The notes under the pieces: generated by a model | What the model saw: the letters and a program-made list of their open reading frames with translations, nothing else | Told to the model about the DNA's origin: nothing | The model's database searches: none | In this document: positions 17,267 through 26,291 of the stretch, piece after piece | How positions within the stretch are numbered: the first letter of the stretch is position 1 | How the letters are laid out: each line of letters opens with the position of its first letter | Translations under genes and position numbers: made by a program | Assembly (NCBI GenBank): GCA_900472485.1 | Contig: UCII01000002.1 | Location: 1 to 64,000 of the forward strand | DNA: 64,000 bases | Origin: Hyphomicrobiales bacterium | GTDB taxonomy: Bacteria > Pseudomonadota > Alphaproteobacteria > Rhizobiales > Rhizobiaceae | Direction of reading: 5' to 3'

Positions 17267-18358
17267 CTACGCGGTCGGTGACCAGCCGAGGCTCGGGGCC
17301 ACCGTCTGGGCGAGATCGGTCAGCAGCCGTACATTCTCCGCAAGACCGAAAGCTGGCGGCAAGAAGAGAACAATCTCGTCGGCCGCCGCCAGACCCGGGT
17401 CCTTCAGCACCGCCTCGATCACCTGGTCGGGGGTGCCATGGAAGACCGGAGAAATCTGGATGCCCGGTGGCTGAATGGCCGGCGCGGTCAGTTCGAGGGC
17501 GCCGCTGGGGCGGGAGGCGCCGATCCCCTTGGTTCGGCGCTCGAGGTCGTAAGCCGCATATTTCTCCCGCAATTCAGCGGTAGTGCCGACCAGGATCGAT
17601 GCCGCGACCGTGACCGGCGGCGGCTCGGTGCCCTGCTTCTGGCGCCATGTCGTGCGGAAAGCATCGATGGCGCGGGCTTGATATTCTCCAAAACTCTCGC
17701 CCTCGGCGTGGTCGTGCTGCACGGTTCCCGAGATGAGGCCGATCCCGAGCTCGGCAGCCTGCACGGCTGAGCTCAGGCTCGCCGAACCCTGCCGGATACG
17801 GGTCCGCAGCGTCCGGCTGTGCGGGGTTACCCGCAGTTCGGTGCCCTCCGGGGCGCCCTGGCCGGGACCATCGACGGTGTGCAGCACCTCGCCGGCGATT
17901 GCCGCAAGAAAACGCGCCTGGCGGCGCTTTGCTTCTGTCCGGGCATCGGTATCGACCGCACCGAATACCGCGTCGAATGCAGCATTGGCGCCGGTGGAGA
18001 TGGCCAGCTCAAGCCTTTCGCCAATGAGCAGGTCGGCGGTGCCCGCCGCCTCGGCAAGCAGGATGGGATCCTGGTAGCGCATCGGGATAACAGCCGATCC
18101 CAGCGTGATATGGCTTGTATGTTGGCCGACCGCGGCAAAGAATGGGATCGGAGAGGACAGGTAGTGATCGAAGTGGCGCTGATAGGCCCAGCCCGACTGG
18201 TAGCCCAGCCGCTCGGCTGCCTTGAACAGTTCTATGCCGTCGCGCAGTCCCTGCGCCGGACCGGCCTCATCGTTGAACGATACGCGGGTGTTGAAGCCGA
18301 GTCGCCGCTTGGCGCGGAATGTGGCAGGCAGGGTGCCGGCGGGGGCAACGATACTCAT
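17267..18358 (-). CDS. luciferase-like FMN-dependent monooxygenase (cassette 1)
   Basis: A 363-residue flavin-dependent monooxygenase of the bacterial-luciferase fold. It shows the N-terminal strand RLGFNTRVSF, the SAVIPMRYQDPILLAEAA region and a C-terminal block close to that of the 46160 product (VAPSLGW). Its start overlaps the stop of the ABC ATPase gene (ATGA), so it is the last gene of the 23607-17267 operon. Luciferase-like enzymes paired with peptide-type ABC importers often oxidise imported organosulfur compounds with FMNH2 from a separate reductase. The substrate is not known. Paralogue of 46160. Confidence 0.85.
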   Translation of the reverse strand: MSIVAPAGTLPATFRAKRRLGFNTRVSFNDEAGPAQGLRDGIELFKAAERLGYQSGWAYQRHFDHYLSSPIPFFAAVGQHTSHITLGSAVIPMRYQDPILLAEAAGTADLLIGERLELAISTGANAAFDAVFGAVDTDARTEAKRRQARFLAAIAGEVLHTVDGPGQGAPEGTELRVTPHSRTLRTRIRQGSASLSSAVQAAELGIGLISGTVQHDHAEGESFGEYQARAIDAFRTTWRQKQGTEPPPVTVAASILVGTTAELREKYAAYDLERRTKGIGASRPSGALELTAPAIQPPGIQISPVFHGTPDQVIEAVLKDPGLAAADEIVLFLPPAFGLAENVRLLTDLAQTVAPSLGWSPTA

Positions 18359-20082
18359 GCGATCTGTTCCTGGCTGATGATCCGGCGGAGTTGCGGCAGC
18401 GGTGCGCGGGCAGGGCTGGTGGTGGCCGGGATCGATTCCAGCAACGACACCGTGTAGGGCTCTCGTGGATTGTCGAAGATGTCTCTGACGTTGCCCTGTT
18501 CGACGATGCGCCCGCGTTGCATCACGGAGACGGTATGGGCAAATTGGCGCACGAGGGCCAGATCGTGGGAGACGAATACGTAGGTCAGGCCGAGGCTCGC
18601 TTGCAGCGAGAGCAATACTTCGACGATATCAGCCTGTACGCTCACGTCGAGTGCCGAGGTGGGTTCGTCGAGCACGATCACCTCCGGCTTCAGGACCAGC
18701 GAGCGGGCAATCGCGACGCGTTGGCGCTGTCCGCCGGACAGGGCCTGTGGCTTGCGCGAAAGCAGGTGCTCGCCAAGCCCGACATTCGACAGTGCTTCGC
18801 GGACTCGTTCCGCCCGTTCCGCATGAGTTCCGATGCCGAACCTGTCGAGCGGCTCGCGCACGAGCTGCTCGACCTTCCAGGTCGGATCGAGCGATGTGAA
18901 TGGATTTTGATAGACGAACTGAAGATGGCGCCATACGGAGCGCAGCGACTGGTGTGAGCGTCCGTTGAGTTTTTCCCCCGCGATCGAAATATGACCGGCG
19001 TTCGGTTGATCGAGCCCGAGCAGCAGCCGGATCGTTGTCGTCTTTCCGGAGCCGGACTCGCCGACCAGTGCGTGCGTGGTGCCTGCCGGAACGGTAAAGG
19101 ATACGTCGTCGACGGCCGTCAGAACCTTGCCGTCGACTGTAAAGCTCTTGGTGATGCCTTTGACCTCGATCTTCGGCGCTTTGCTGCTGTCAGCGTCGAG
19201 GACACGAAAGCCAGGGTCTCGAAGCTTGTGGTAACGGTTGGGATTAAGCGCCGGAACATCGGCATGCAGCTTCTTTGCGTAAGTCGATGCGGGTGAGGAG
19301 AAAACGGCCGTAGTACCGCCGGCCTCTTGAACGACGCCATCCTTGAGAACGATCAGGGAGTTTGCCCGTTCGGCCGCGATCGCCAAGTCATGGGTGATGA
19401 GCAGCAGACTGATGTCGAGGTCTTGCTGCAGCCGTGAGAGCAAGTCGAGGATTCTTTTCTGGATCGTGACATCGAGCGCCGAGGTCGGCTCATCGGCGAC
19501 GAGCAGCTGTGGCCGCGGCAGAACCGCAAGTCCGATCAGGACGCGTTGAAGCATGCCGCCGGACAGCTGGTGCGGGTAGGAATCATAGACACGCTGCGGG
19601 TTGTCGAGCCCGACCTGGGCGAACGTCTCCAGGACAAGCGCCCTGCGGATCGCCTTGCTGGGCTCGTCGACAAGAGCTGCGGCTTCCATCGCCTGGGCAC
19701 CGATTGTCCGCACCGGGTTGAGCGCATTTCCCGGGTCCTGCGGCACGAAGCCGATAGTCCGGCCTCGAAGCTGGCGGAAGCGGCGCTCGGAGAGTTGCAA
19801 TATGTCCTGGCCCTCGATCGCGATGTGGCCGGTCGCCTGTCCCGTGCGGGGAAGCAATCGCAGCACGGCGCGCGCAATGGTCGACTTGCCTGAGCCCGAT
19901 TCCCCGATGAGCGCAAGGCTTTTGCCGCGGCCGAGTTCGAAGCCGACATTGCTGACGACCTCATGCGAGCCGTAGGAAACGGACAGGGCCTCCACCTGAA
20001 GCAATGGCGTTTGCCGCTGTGCCATGCGCGCATTTTCGCCGACGCGGCTGAGAGATATGTCTAGTCTATCTTGCGAAGCCAT
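18355..20082 (-). CDS. ABC transporter, fused double ATPase (DppDF-type, cassette 1)
   Basis: A 575-residue protein carrying two complete nucleotide-binding domains. Domain 1 has GESGSGKST, LSGGMLQRVLIGLAV and [12 protein letters not shown]. Domain 2 has GESGSGKTT, LSGGQRQRVAIARSL and [12 protein letters not shown]. It is equivalent to DppD and DppF fused and needs no partner ATPase. The start at 20082 overlaps the permease end by 22 bases; an ATG at 20025 (MAQRQTPLLQVEALSVSYG) would remove a 19-residue leader and fits the family start better. It energises the permeases at 20061-21916. Paralogue of 44476. Confidence 0.9.
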   Translation of the reverse strand: MASQDRLDISLSRVGENARMAQRQTPLLQVEALSVSYGSHEVVSNVGFELGRGKSLALIGESGSGKSTIARAVLRLLPRTGQATGHIAIEGQDILQLSERRFRQLRGRTIGFVPQDPGNALNPVRTIGAQAMEAAALVDEPSKAIRRALVLETFAQVGLDNPQRVYDSYPHQLSGGMLQRVLIGLAVLPRPQLLVADEPTSALDVTIQKRILDLLSRLQQDLDISLLLITHDLAIAAERANSLIVLKDGVVQEAGGTTAVFSSPASTYAKKLHADVPALNPNRYHKLRDPGFRVLDADSSKAPKIEVKGITKSFTVDGKVLTAVDDVSFTVPAGTTHALVGESGSGKTTTIRLLLGLDQPNAGHISIAGEKLNGRSHQSLRSVWRHLQFVYQNPFTSLDPTWKVEQLVREPLDRFGIGTHAERAERVREALSNVGLGEHLLSRKPQALSGGQRQRVAIARSLVLKPEVIVLDEPTSALDVSVQADIVEVLLSLQASLGLTYVFVSHDLALVRQFAHTVSVMQRGRIVEQGNVRDIFDNPREPYTVSLLESIPATTSPARAPLPQLRRIISQEQIA

Positions 20083-20909
20083 CGGCTGATCCTATTCACA
20101 GAGAGGACGGTCGCGATCGTGACGAAGGCGGGTGCGTAGACCAGCCATGGCCACTTGAGGTAGTCCTTGCCAATCGAGATCAGCAGACCCCAATCGGAAG
20201 CTGGCGGCGGATCGCCGTAGCCGAGAAAGGCGAGGCTGGCGATCACCAGGATCGAGTCGCCGAACTGCAGCACGGCAAGCGGGAGCACGGAGCGCGACGC
20301 GTTCGGCAATATGTGCCGCCACAGGATGTGCCAGCGCGAGCCTCCGGAAAGAAAGGAGGCCTCGATGAAGGTCGCCTGCCTGGTCTTGATGACTTCCGAC
20401 CGCATGACACGGGCGAAGACGGCCACCGACGAGATGCCGGTGGCGATGGCGGCGTTCGTGGTGTCAAAGCCGATCGCGGTGACAACGATGACGGCAAGCA
20501 GGAATTTCGGAATGGCAAGCAGGACATCGACCAGGCGCGCAAGCGCGATATCCACGCGGCCGCCGAAGAAACCGGCGAGCAGGCCGATGAAACCGCCGGC
20601 GACCGCACCGATGACGACGGCAATCAGCGCACTCCTGACCGAGGCGGCCGAGCCATAGACGACACGGGTGTAGAGATCGCGGCCCAGCTGGTCGGTTCCG
20701 AACCAGTGTTGGGTACTAGGTGCGAGCAGCTTTTGAGAGGGAATGCCGACCGCCGGATTATGGCTGGTGAACAGACCAGGTGCGAGCGACCAGGCGATCA
20801 CGATCGCCACGATCACAAACGAGAGCGCGACGGTCGCCGGCAGTCGAAAACCGGCAAGCCGGCTACCGGCGGTAAGACGCGAGGAAGTGTTGGTCGAAAC
20901 GAGCGTCAT
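20061..20909 (-). CDS. ABC transporter permease, DppC-type (cassette 1)
   Basis: A 282-residue inner-membrane permease. It has the DppC-type N terminus (one membrane segment, then LLAPSTQHWFGTDQLGRDLYTRVVYGS) and the EAA loop EASFLSGGSRWHILWRHILPNASR. Five or six hydrophobic segments are visible. It overlaps the upstream permease by four bases (ATGA) and partners with it. Nearest relative in the window is 43559. Confidence 0.92.
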   Translation of the reverse strand: MTLVSTNTSSRLTAGSRLAGFRLPATVALSFVIVAIVIAWSLAPGLFTSHNPAVGIPSQKLLAPSTQHWFGTDQLGRDLYTRVVYGSAASVRSALIAVVIGAVAGGFIGLLAGFFGGRVDIALARLVDVLLAIPKFLLAVIVVTAIGFDTTNAAIATGISSVAVFARVMRSEVIKTRQATFIEASFLSGGSRWHILWRHILPNASRSVLPLAVLQFGDSILVIASLAFLGYGDPPPASDWGLLISIGKDYLKWPWLVYAPAFVTIATVLSVNRISRWLRKID

Positions 20910-21916
20910 GACAGCACCGACTTCGAAATTCCCGCAGAACCTTCATCAGAGGTGACGGGTCGGCGCTCTGCGCCGCCGAGCAGTTTCACGCGCGGGTCGA
21001 GCAGCGGATAGACAAGATCCGCGATCAGGTTGACCAGCACGAAAACCACGGCGGCGAGCGATACGACCGCCTGCAGGACGGGCAGGTCCTGGGTGCTGAC
21101 CGAGCGCTGGACCAGGCTGCCGACGCCGGTGCGCCCGAACACCGCCTCGGTGATCAGCGAGCCGCCAAGCAATTCGCCGATTGTCAGCGCGACGACGGTA
21201 ATGACCGGAAGCGAAGACAGCTTGAGGAGATGCCTGGCAAAAAGTTGCAGCTGGCCAAGACCGCGACTGCGCGCAACGGCGGCATATTCCTGCCCCGACT
21301 CGTGATCCAGATTGGCGATCAGCACTTCGGCGATCTGCGCTGAGATCGGAATGCCGAGTGCGACCGCCGCGAAAAAGGTTGCCCAGAAGCTATCGGGATT
21401 GATCACACGGAAGAGACCGAGCTGGAAGCCGAAGATATGGATCAGCACCAGCCCGATCACGAAATTCGGCACCGATAGGAACAGGGAGGGGAAGCCCCGC
21501 AACAAGCCCTGGCCGAACCTCTTTGGCAGGAACTGGGTGCCGTAGGCGATCACGATCGCCAGGATCAGCGCGACGACCAGACCGGAGAAGGCGAGAACGA
21601 GCGTCGAGGGCAGGACCTCGGCGATCATGGTCGTCACAGGACGGTTGGTTCGCATCGATAGGCCGAGATCGCCGATCAGGAAGTGGGAAAGCGATGTCGA
21701 CAATTGCACGAGTACCGGCTTGTCCAGGCCCTGGGCGGCAATGATTTCCTGGATCTCCGCCTCGCTGAAGCCGTTTTGCGGATTGCGCAGAACGTTGGTG
21801 ACGGGATCGCCCGGCAGAACGCTGACGACGACGAAGGTGAAGACATAGGCCAGCAGGATGACAATGACGGCCTGGACGAAGCGCTTTGTGGCATAGCTAA
21901 GATAGGCATTGTTCAC
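20906..21916 (-). CDS. ABC transporter permease, DppB-type (cassette 1)
   Basis: A permease of about 336 residues. The start is probably a GTG at 21916 (VNNAYLSYATKRF), because AAGGAGGAG lies right before it; the longer frame to 21958 runs into the preceding gene. DppB hallmarks are the long loop after the first membrane segment (VVSVLPGDPVTNVLRNPQNG) and the EAA loop (YAAVARSRGLGQLQLFARHLLK). The C-terminal part holds EAVFGRTGVGSLVQRSVSTQD, typical of the family. It partners with the DppC-type permease to form the membrane channel. Confidence 0.92.
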   Translation of the reverse strand: MNNAYLSYATKRFVQAVIVILLAYVFTFVVVSVLPGDPVTNVLRNPQNGFSEAEIQEIIAAQGLDKPVLVQLSTSLSHFLIGDLGLSMRTNRPVTTMIAEVLPSTLVLAFSGLVVALILAIVIAYGTQFLPKRFGQGLLRGFPSLFLSVPNFVIGLVLIHIFGFQLGLFRVINPDSFWATFFAAVALGIPISAQIAEVLIANLDHESGQEYAAVARSRGLGQLQLFARHLLKLSSLPVITVVALTIGELLGGSLITEAVFGRTGVGSLVQRSVSTQDLPVLQAVVSLAAVVFVLVNLIADLVYPLLDPRVKLLGGAERRPVTSDEGSAGISKSVLS

Positions 21917-21954
21917 GCCGGTCTCCTCCTTGCGTTCCTTGGTTGTCCTGCGGG

Positions 21955-23607
21955 TCACTCACTGATCGTGGCCGTGTAATAGCTGGCATAGGCGACGCCG
22001 TTATATGTCTCGCCTTTGAGCTTGGGAGACTGGACATAGATGCGCTGGACCATCTGTGTGCGCGGAATGAAGTAGCCCTGTTCAAGAACATATTTCTGAA
22101 GCTCGTCCAGCAGCGGGTTTCTGGCCTCGAGAGAACCAGCGCTGGCGATCTTGTCGCGCAGTTCGTTGATCTTCTGGTCGCTTTCGCCGAGTGCGAACCA
22201 GTTCTCGCCGTTGTTGGCGTTGGTCAGGATGCTCGCGACAGTGCCGGCGTCGATGAAGCTGCGCGTCACCTCATAGGCGGGCACGCCGGCGCCGCCATAC
22301 TGAACCTTCTGGCCGTAGGTCACGACGTCATAGGCCCGGATATCGACCTTCCAGCCGATCTTGCCGAGCTGTTGGGCAATGAGTTCGTCGATCGACCTCG
22401 AGGTCACGAGATATGGGTTGGAATTGAGCGTCAATGACAGCTGCCTGCCGTCCTTGGCGCGTATGCCATCGGCCCCCTTTTTCCAGCCCGCCTCGTCGAG
22501 GAGTTTCTCGGCTCTGTCGGGATTATAGGCCAGAAGCTCGCTGTGATCGGTCGCGCCGGGCACGTTGCTCTGGATGAATGATGTCGCAAGCTTCCAGTCG
22601 GGTGTGTAGACGGTATCGATGATTTCCTGGCGATTGATGCCGGCCTGCAAGGCCTGTCGCACCTTGACGTCGTCATAGGGCGCGAGCTTGGTATTGATTG
22701 CCCAGCCGTTGACGAAGCCGAGATAACGCGGCGTCGCGACGCTAAAGCCTTCCTGCTTGAGCGATGTCAGCTCCTGCGGCGAGGCGTTATAGGCAACGTC
22801 CGCCTGGCCGGACTGGACTGCGGCAACCCGCAAGGACGGTTCGGACACCAGCTTGTAGGTGATCGTATCGAGATACGCCGGACCGGTATGGCCGACGGCC
22901 GCTGGACCCCAGTTGTAATCCTTGCGTTTGGTGAGCTTGACGAAATCGCCTTCCTTCCAGGAATCGATCACGTAAGGTCCGCTGCCGGAGGTCTTGCTGA
23001 GATCGGCCTGATGCGCGGCCGGCTGGGCGATGGTCTTGGGGGAGATCAGAATGGAGCCGTGATAGCCAAGGGTCGGAATGAAACCGAGTGTCGGTTTTTT
23101 GAAGAAGACCTTCACCGTGGTTGCGTCAACCGCCTCGGCGTGGTCGTAAGTCTTCGGGAAGAGTCCGATTGGATTGATCCCTTCCTTCTTGCGTCCGGCA
23201 TACCAGATGTCGAGATTGGCGACTGCGGCAGACGCATCAAGAGGGGTGCCGTCCGAGAAGGTCACACCACTCTTGAGATGCAGGGTGAACTCGGTCGCAC
23301 TGTCATTCTGCTCCCAGCGCTCGGCGATCCAGGGGCTCACCTTGCCGTCGGCGTCCACGTAGACGAGCTTGTCGGTTACGTGACCCCATATGTGGCCCTG
23401 GAAACTGGAAATCGCGCTGTTGTTCGGTATCCAGGTGTCGCCCAATGAATCGATGAGGAAGGTGATGTCGCCGCCATTGGCCGGACCGTCGGCACTGTGC
23501 GCCGGGCTGAAGCCTGCCATCGCCACCAAAGCACCGGTCGCCACGGCGGATGAAGTGATCAACAAGCGGCGCCGGGTAATAGGCAGCGAAAGAGGGCGTT
23601 CTGTCAT
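21955..23607 (-). CDS. ABC transporter substrate-binding protein, family 5 (cassette 1)
   Basis: A 550-residue periplasmic binding protein of the SBP_bac_5 group. The N terminus carries a Tat-like leader with the cluster TRRRLLIT before a hydrophobic stretch and a SPAHSADG cleavage region. TFSDGTPLDASAVAANLD is the family 5 signature region. It aligns along its length with the 40936 product (shared VTDKLVY/ITDKLTY, PWIAE, FSDGTPLDA, FFKK). It is first in a five-gene operon, 89 bases downstream of operator site 1, and likely brings in a sulfur-containing organic ligand. Confidence 0.92.
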   Translation of the reverse strand: MTERPLSLPITRRRLLITSSAVATGALVAMAGFSPAHSADGPANGGDITFLIDSLGDTWIPNNSAISSFQGHIWGHVTDKLVYVDADGKVSPWIAERWEQNDSATEFTLHLKSGVTFSDGTPLDASAAVANLDIWYAGRKKEGINPIGLFPKTYDHAEAVDATTVKVFFKKPTLGFIPTLGYHGSILISPKTIAQPAAHQADLSKTSGSGPYVIDSWKEGDFVKLTKRKDYNWGPAAVGHTGPAYLDTITYKLVSEPSLRVAAVQSGQADVAYNASPQELTSLKQEGFSVATPRYLGFVNGWAINTKLAPYDDVKVRQALQAGINRQEIIDTVYTPDWKLATSFIQSNVPGATDHSELLAYNPDRAEKLLDEAGWKKGADGIRAKDGRQLSLTLNSNPYLVTSRSIDELIAQQLGKIGWKVDIRAYDVVTYGQKVQYGGAGVPAYEVTRSFIDAGTVASILTNANNGENWFALGESDQKINELRDKIASAGSLEARNPLLDELQKYVLEQGYFIPRTQMVQRIYVQSPKLKGETYNGVAYASYYTATISE

Positions 23608-23696
23608 AGATAGATCCTGATGGTTCGGGTTCTGCGAATTCCTGAAGCAGAGCCTATTCAGGCAGAACCAAAAGGAGAAAGACTGGTTGTTCTTTT

Positions 23697-23713
23697 TCTA
23701 CTAATTTTATGGA
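23697..23713 (-). promoter_or_regulatory. sulfur-island operator, site 1
   Basis: In the direction of the gene this reads TCCATAAAATTAGTAGA, a 17-bp near-palindrome that matches the other five sites of the island. It lies 89 bases before the binding-protein start at 23607. The following leader (AAAAAGAAC...) is nearly the same as that after site 2. Confidence 0.6.
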
Positions 23714-23990
23714 TTATTTTGTCCGGTTTTGGCTGATGTAGGGATCAGCATTTTTCGGGCCTATCGGCGAGGGAATTGCGGGCTTGAAATCCTGCCTGGC
23801 GATCTGCGTCTGCGTATCGATCTCATCACGATCGATTTTGAACCATAAGTCCTGGAATATCCTCGCCGGCAGCCGGTCGCCGATCAGATATGATGTCCCG
23901 ATGTCATGCGCGAGGATGCTCCGCTTTCCGGATCAACGGCAAAGATGAGGTAGTATTTGCCGTCTCCGACATGGCAAAGAGCGGTCGCAG
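23714..23990 (-). pseudogene. frameshifted C-terminal remnant of an unknown gene
   Basis: Read on the minus strand, one frame gives CHVGDGKYYLIFAVDPESG. After a single-base shift near 23908 a second frame continues ILAHDIGTSYLIGDRLPARI and runs to a stop at 23714-23716. Together they look like the end of a genuine protein. No start was found, and the upstream part is replaced by the hairpin at 23990-24016. I do not recognise the family. A sequencing error cannot explain the missing N terminus. Confidence 0.45.
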
Positions 23991-24016
23991 ACTTCAGGCC
24001 TGTTCGGCCTGAAGTC
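23990..24016 (-). terminator. hairpin terminator after the 24632-24030 gene
   Basis: GACTTCAGGCC (23990-24000) and GGCCTGAAGTC (24006-24016) form a perfect 11-bp stem with loop TGTTC. It lies 13 bases beyond the stop codon of the isomerase-like gene. The downstream T tract is poor, but position and stem strength fit an intrinsic terminator. Confidence 0.65.
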
Positions 24017-24029
24017 CTTCGGCGCTATG

Positions 24030-24632
24030 TCAGGCCACCAGCTTTTCACCCGACAGATGACGTTCGAGGAAGGGCAGGCTGTCCTGCCCCCAATAGAGTT
24101 CGCCTTCGTAGCGGAAGGTCGGAAGACCGAAGACGCCAGCTTCTTTCGCAATGTCGCGATTACTGCTCCAGAGTTCCGAGATATCAGGAAGCGCCGCGTG
24201 CGCCTCGAGCGCTTCACCGTCAAAGCCTGCGGTATCGGCAATCGCCTTTCGCACATCGGGGCTGCCGATATCGGCGGCAGTGCCCCAGAAGCCGTATTGT
24301 AGCGCGCGGGAGAGAGCGACCCAATCCTGCCCTTCGAGCTGAGCCGCCAAAACGAGAAAGCCGGCGGGCGTCGGGTCGGACAGTGCCGAGCGATTGGTGA
24401 AGTCGAGCTGCTTGCCGCGAAGAGCGGCCCAGCGCCGGAGATCCTTCAGCCAATAGGCGCGGCGCGCGTCGGGACGATCGCGCGAATAGATCGCGCCATT
24501 TTCGACGATCAGCGGAATGAGATAGGGACGGATTTCAGCGCCGGATCGCGCCGCGACTTCGACAAACGCATCGAGGCCTATATAGGCCCATGGCGATCCG
24601 ATCCCGAAGAAGTAATCAATGGTTTTGGTCAT
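24030..24632 (-). CDS. DsbA/GST-kappa-fold protein, 2-hydroxychromene-2-carboxylate isomerase family
   Basis: A 200-residue thioredoxin-like protein with an alpha-helical insert. The N-terminal strand and active-site loop YFFGIGSPWAYIG carry a serine instead of the DsbA CXXC, as in 2-hydroxychromene-2-carboxylate isomerase and GST-kappa. FGLPTFRYEGELYWGQDSL is the conserved cis-Pro region and C-terminal block. Glutathione-dependent isomerase or transferase activity is expected. The start at 24632 has GGAGGAAAG upstream and overlaps the TetR gene by 17 bases, so the two form an operon. Confidence 0.88.
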   Translation of the reverse strand: MTKTIDYFFGIGSPWAYIGLDAFVEVAARSGAEIRPYLIPLIVENGAIYSRDRPDARRAYWLKDLRRWAALRGKQLDFTNRSALSDPTPAGFLVLAAQLEGQDWVALSRALQYGFWGTAADIGSPDVRKAIADTAGFDGEALEAHAALPDISELWSSNRDIAKEAGVFGLPTFRYEGELYWGQDSLPFLERHLSGEKLVA

Positions 24633-25209
24633 CAAGCTTTCCTCCAGACGGGATGAATTGGCCAGTTGCCATATCGAAAACGGATAACGCGCAATCGCGT
24701 GCCACGAGAACAGCATGGGGGTCGCGACCGACGGCAACCGTCGCCAGCGCCCCTTCGTAAAGCAGAGACATGTGCGAGGCAGTCTGTTCGGCGGGACACC
24801 TTGCGGCCGACATGACGGAACGGAAGATATCGCGCACGGCGTTCTTATGCTCGCGGGCAATGGAAACGACCCGCTCGGAATCACCGTGCTCGGCAACCGC
24901 CAATGCGAAAGCGCAGCCGCGAAACTCCGGGCTGTCGGCCTTTTCGAACAGGCGTTCGAAAATCAGGGCGATCTGGTCACGCGGCTGTAGCGTCACAGTG
25001 GATGCGACCTCTCTCAATTGAAGAAGGACGCGTTCGTGACGCTCGGTCAGATAGGCAGCGACAAGATGATCCTTGGACGGAAAGTGTCGGTAGAGCGTGG
25101 CTTTAGCGACATTGGCTTCGTCGACGATGCGGTCGATACCGACGGCGCGAATGCCTTCCTTGTAGAAAAGAGTGCCGGCGGTGGTCAGGATATGATCTGA
25201 TATTTTCAT
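24616..25209 (-). CDS. TetR-family transcriptional regulator
   Basis: A 197-residue TetR protein. The N-terminal helix-turn-helix (ILTTAGTLFYKEGIRAVGID, then VAKATLYRHFPSKDHLVAAYL) is complete. The C-terminal ligand domain is of the TetR_C type with FRGCAFALAVAE. It is co-transcribed with the isomerase-like gene and probably represses this two-gene unit in response to an electrophile or aromatic ligand, which is inference from context. Confidence 0.92.
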   Translation of the reverse strand: MKISDHILTTAGTLFYKEGIRAVGIDRIVDEANVAKATLYRHFPSKDHLVAAYLTERHERVLLQLREVASTVTLQPRDQIALIFERLFEKADSPEFRGCAFALAVAEHGDSERVVSIAREHKNAVRDIFRSVMSAARCPAEQTASHMSLLYEGALATVAVGRDPHAVLVARDCALSVFDMATGQFIPSGGKLDDQNH

Positions 25210-25247
25210 TGCGTCGGTCCGGATGCCGTCATTGCATGATCTCGGGA

Positions 25248-26291
25248 CTAGCCCGTCTGATGTGCTTTCGGCCTCGAAGGGATGGGGGTGGAGAAAGACA
25301 GGTAGTTCTCGGCAAGCCGGCGCAGACTAGCGAAAGGAAGGAGCGCCGTGAAGCCACCTTGTTGCGCCGCCGATCCGGCAATTTCCTGGGCGGCGCGGTT
25401 ATAGGGCGTCGCTATCCCATGCAGACGCCCGAGAAGGGTGATTTCGCCGTTGAGGTAGTCGACTTCGCTTGAAGCGCCGCGCGTAAAACTCTGCCAGGTC
25501 GATTGCTGGCCGGGTCGAATGCCGGAGTTTTCGGCGATCTTCCAGTGCGCTATGCTGACCGTACGTTCCGACGGAGATGCAAATGTATAGCCAGCGGCCT
25601 TGAGAACGGTCTCGGCCTCCTCGACAAGGGCCGCGCTGAACGCCGCTCGTTCGTCTTCCGCGCCGTCGAAGAGCTCCAGCACATTGCGCACATTGTGAAG
25701 AAGCTTCGCCGCCTTCCATCGCCTGATATCGGTCGTCGTCTCGGCGATGTAGTCTGACCGGCTAAGATCCGCGACGATCTTGGCTGCGATCTCGTCCGAG
25801 CCTTGCGGATAGCGGCCGATGGTCACGATCGCCACCTGCGGATCGCCCCCGACCACGACGTGGCCGGTTTCCGTAAAGCGGGCGGGCGTCAGGATGCTGG
25901 CGCCGTAAACATTCGGAAATAGTCTAAGAGCTGCCGCTTCCGTCGCCAGGCCATTTTGAAACGTGACGATCGGCAGGGCGGAGGCGGTCAGCCCCTCAGT
26001 ATGCTCGATTGGCCGCCAGGCCCAAAAGGCGAGAGCTTCGGCGGCATCTTGTGATTTTACCGTCAGCAGGAGGATATCGGACCGCCTCAGTGATGGCGGC
26101 GCCGCCGTATCGAAGGCTTTCAGCCGAATTTTCCGGGTGCCGGCAGGCCGTTGGTAGGCAAGGCCGTGATCGATGATGTGCCTGATCTGGGCGCCGCGTC
26201 CGACAAGAGCGTAGTCGACGCCCGAAAGCTCAAACTGTGCGGCAAGGCTGGCGCCCACGGCGCCTGCTCCGATAATGACGTAGCGCGTCAT
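25248..26291 (-). CDS. PanE/ApbA-family 2-dehydropantoate 2-reductase-like protein
   Basis: A 347-residue ketopantoate-reductase-fold protein. The Rossmann motif is VIIGAGAVGASLAAQFE at the N terminus, and LLTVKSQD is the family strand. The C-terminal helical domain contains KLLHNVRNVLELF where the catalytic lysine is expected. The start at 26291 overlaps the stop of the acyl-CoA-dehydrogenase-like gene (ATGA); the frame is open further to 26417 inside that gene. Its pairing with a flavin monooxygenase-like gene makes true pantothenate synthesis unlikely. Reduction of a 2-oxo-acid made by the neighbours is a guess. Confidence 0.82.
   Translation of the reverse strand: MTRYVIIGAGAVGASLAAQFELSGVDYALVGRGAQIRHIIDHGLAYQRPAGTRKIRLKAFDTAAPPSLRRSDILLLTVKSQDAAEALAFWAWRPIEHTEGLTASALPIVTFQNGLATEAAALRLFPNVYGASILTPARFTETGHVVVGGDPQVAIVTIGRYPQGSDEIAAKIVADLSRSDYIAETTTDIRRWKAAKLLHNVRNVLELFDGAEDERAAFSAALVEEAETVLKAAGYTFASPSERTVSIAHWKIAENSGIRPGQQSTWQSFTRGASSEVDYLNGEITLLGRLHGIATPYNRAAQEIAGSAAQQGGFTALLPFASLRRLAENYLSFSTPIPSRPKAHQTG

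Noticed and set aside
25248..26291. Calling the PanE-like protein a pantothenate biosynthesis enzyme
   Set aside because: It is coupled to a DszC/SfnB-like gene and lies far from any pan genes; the family name alone is safer.
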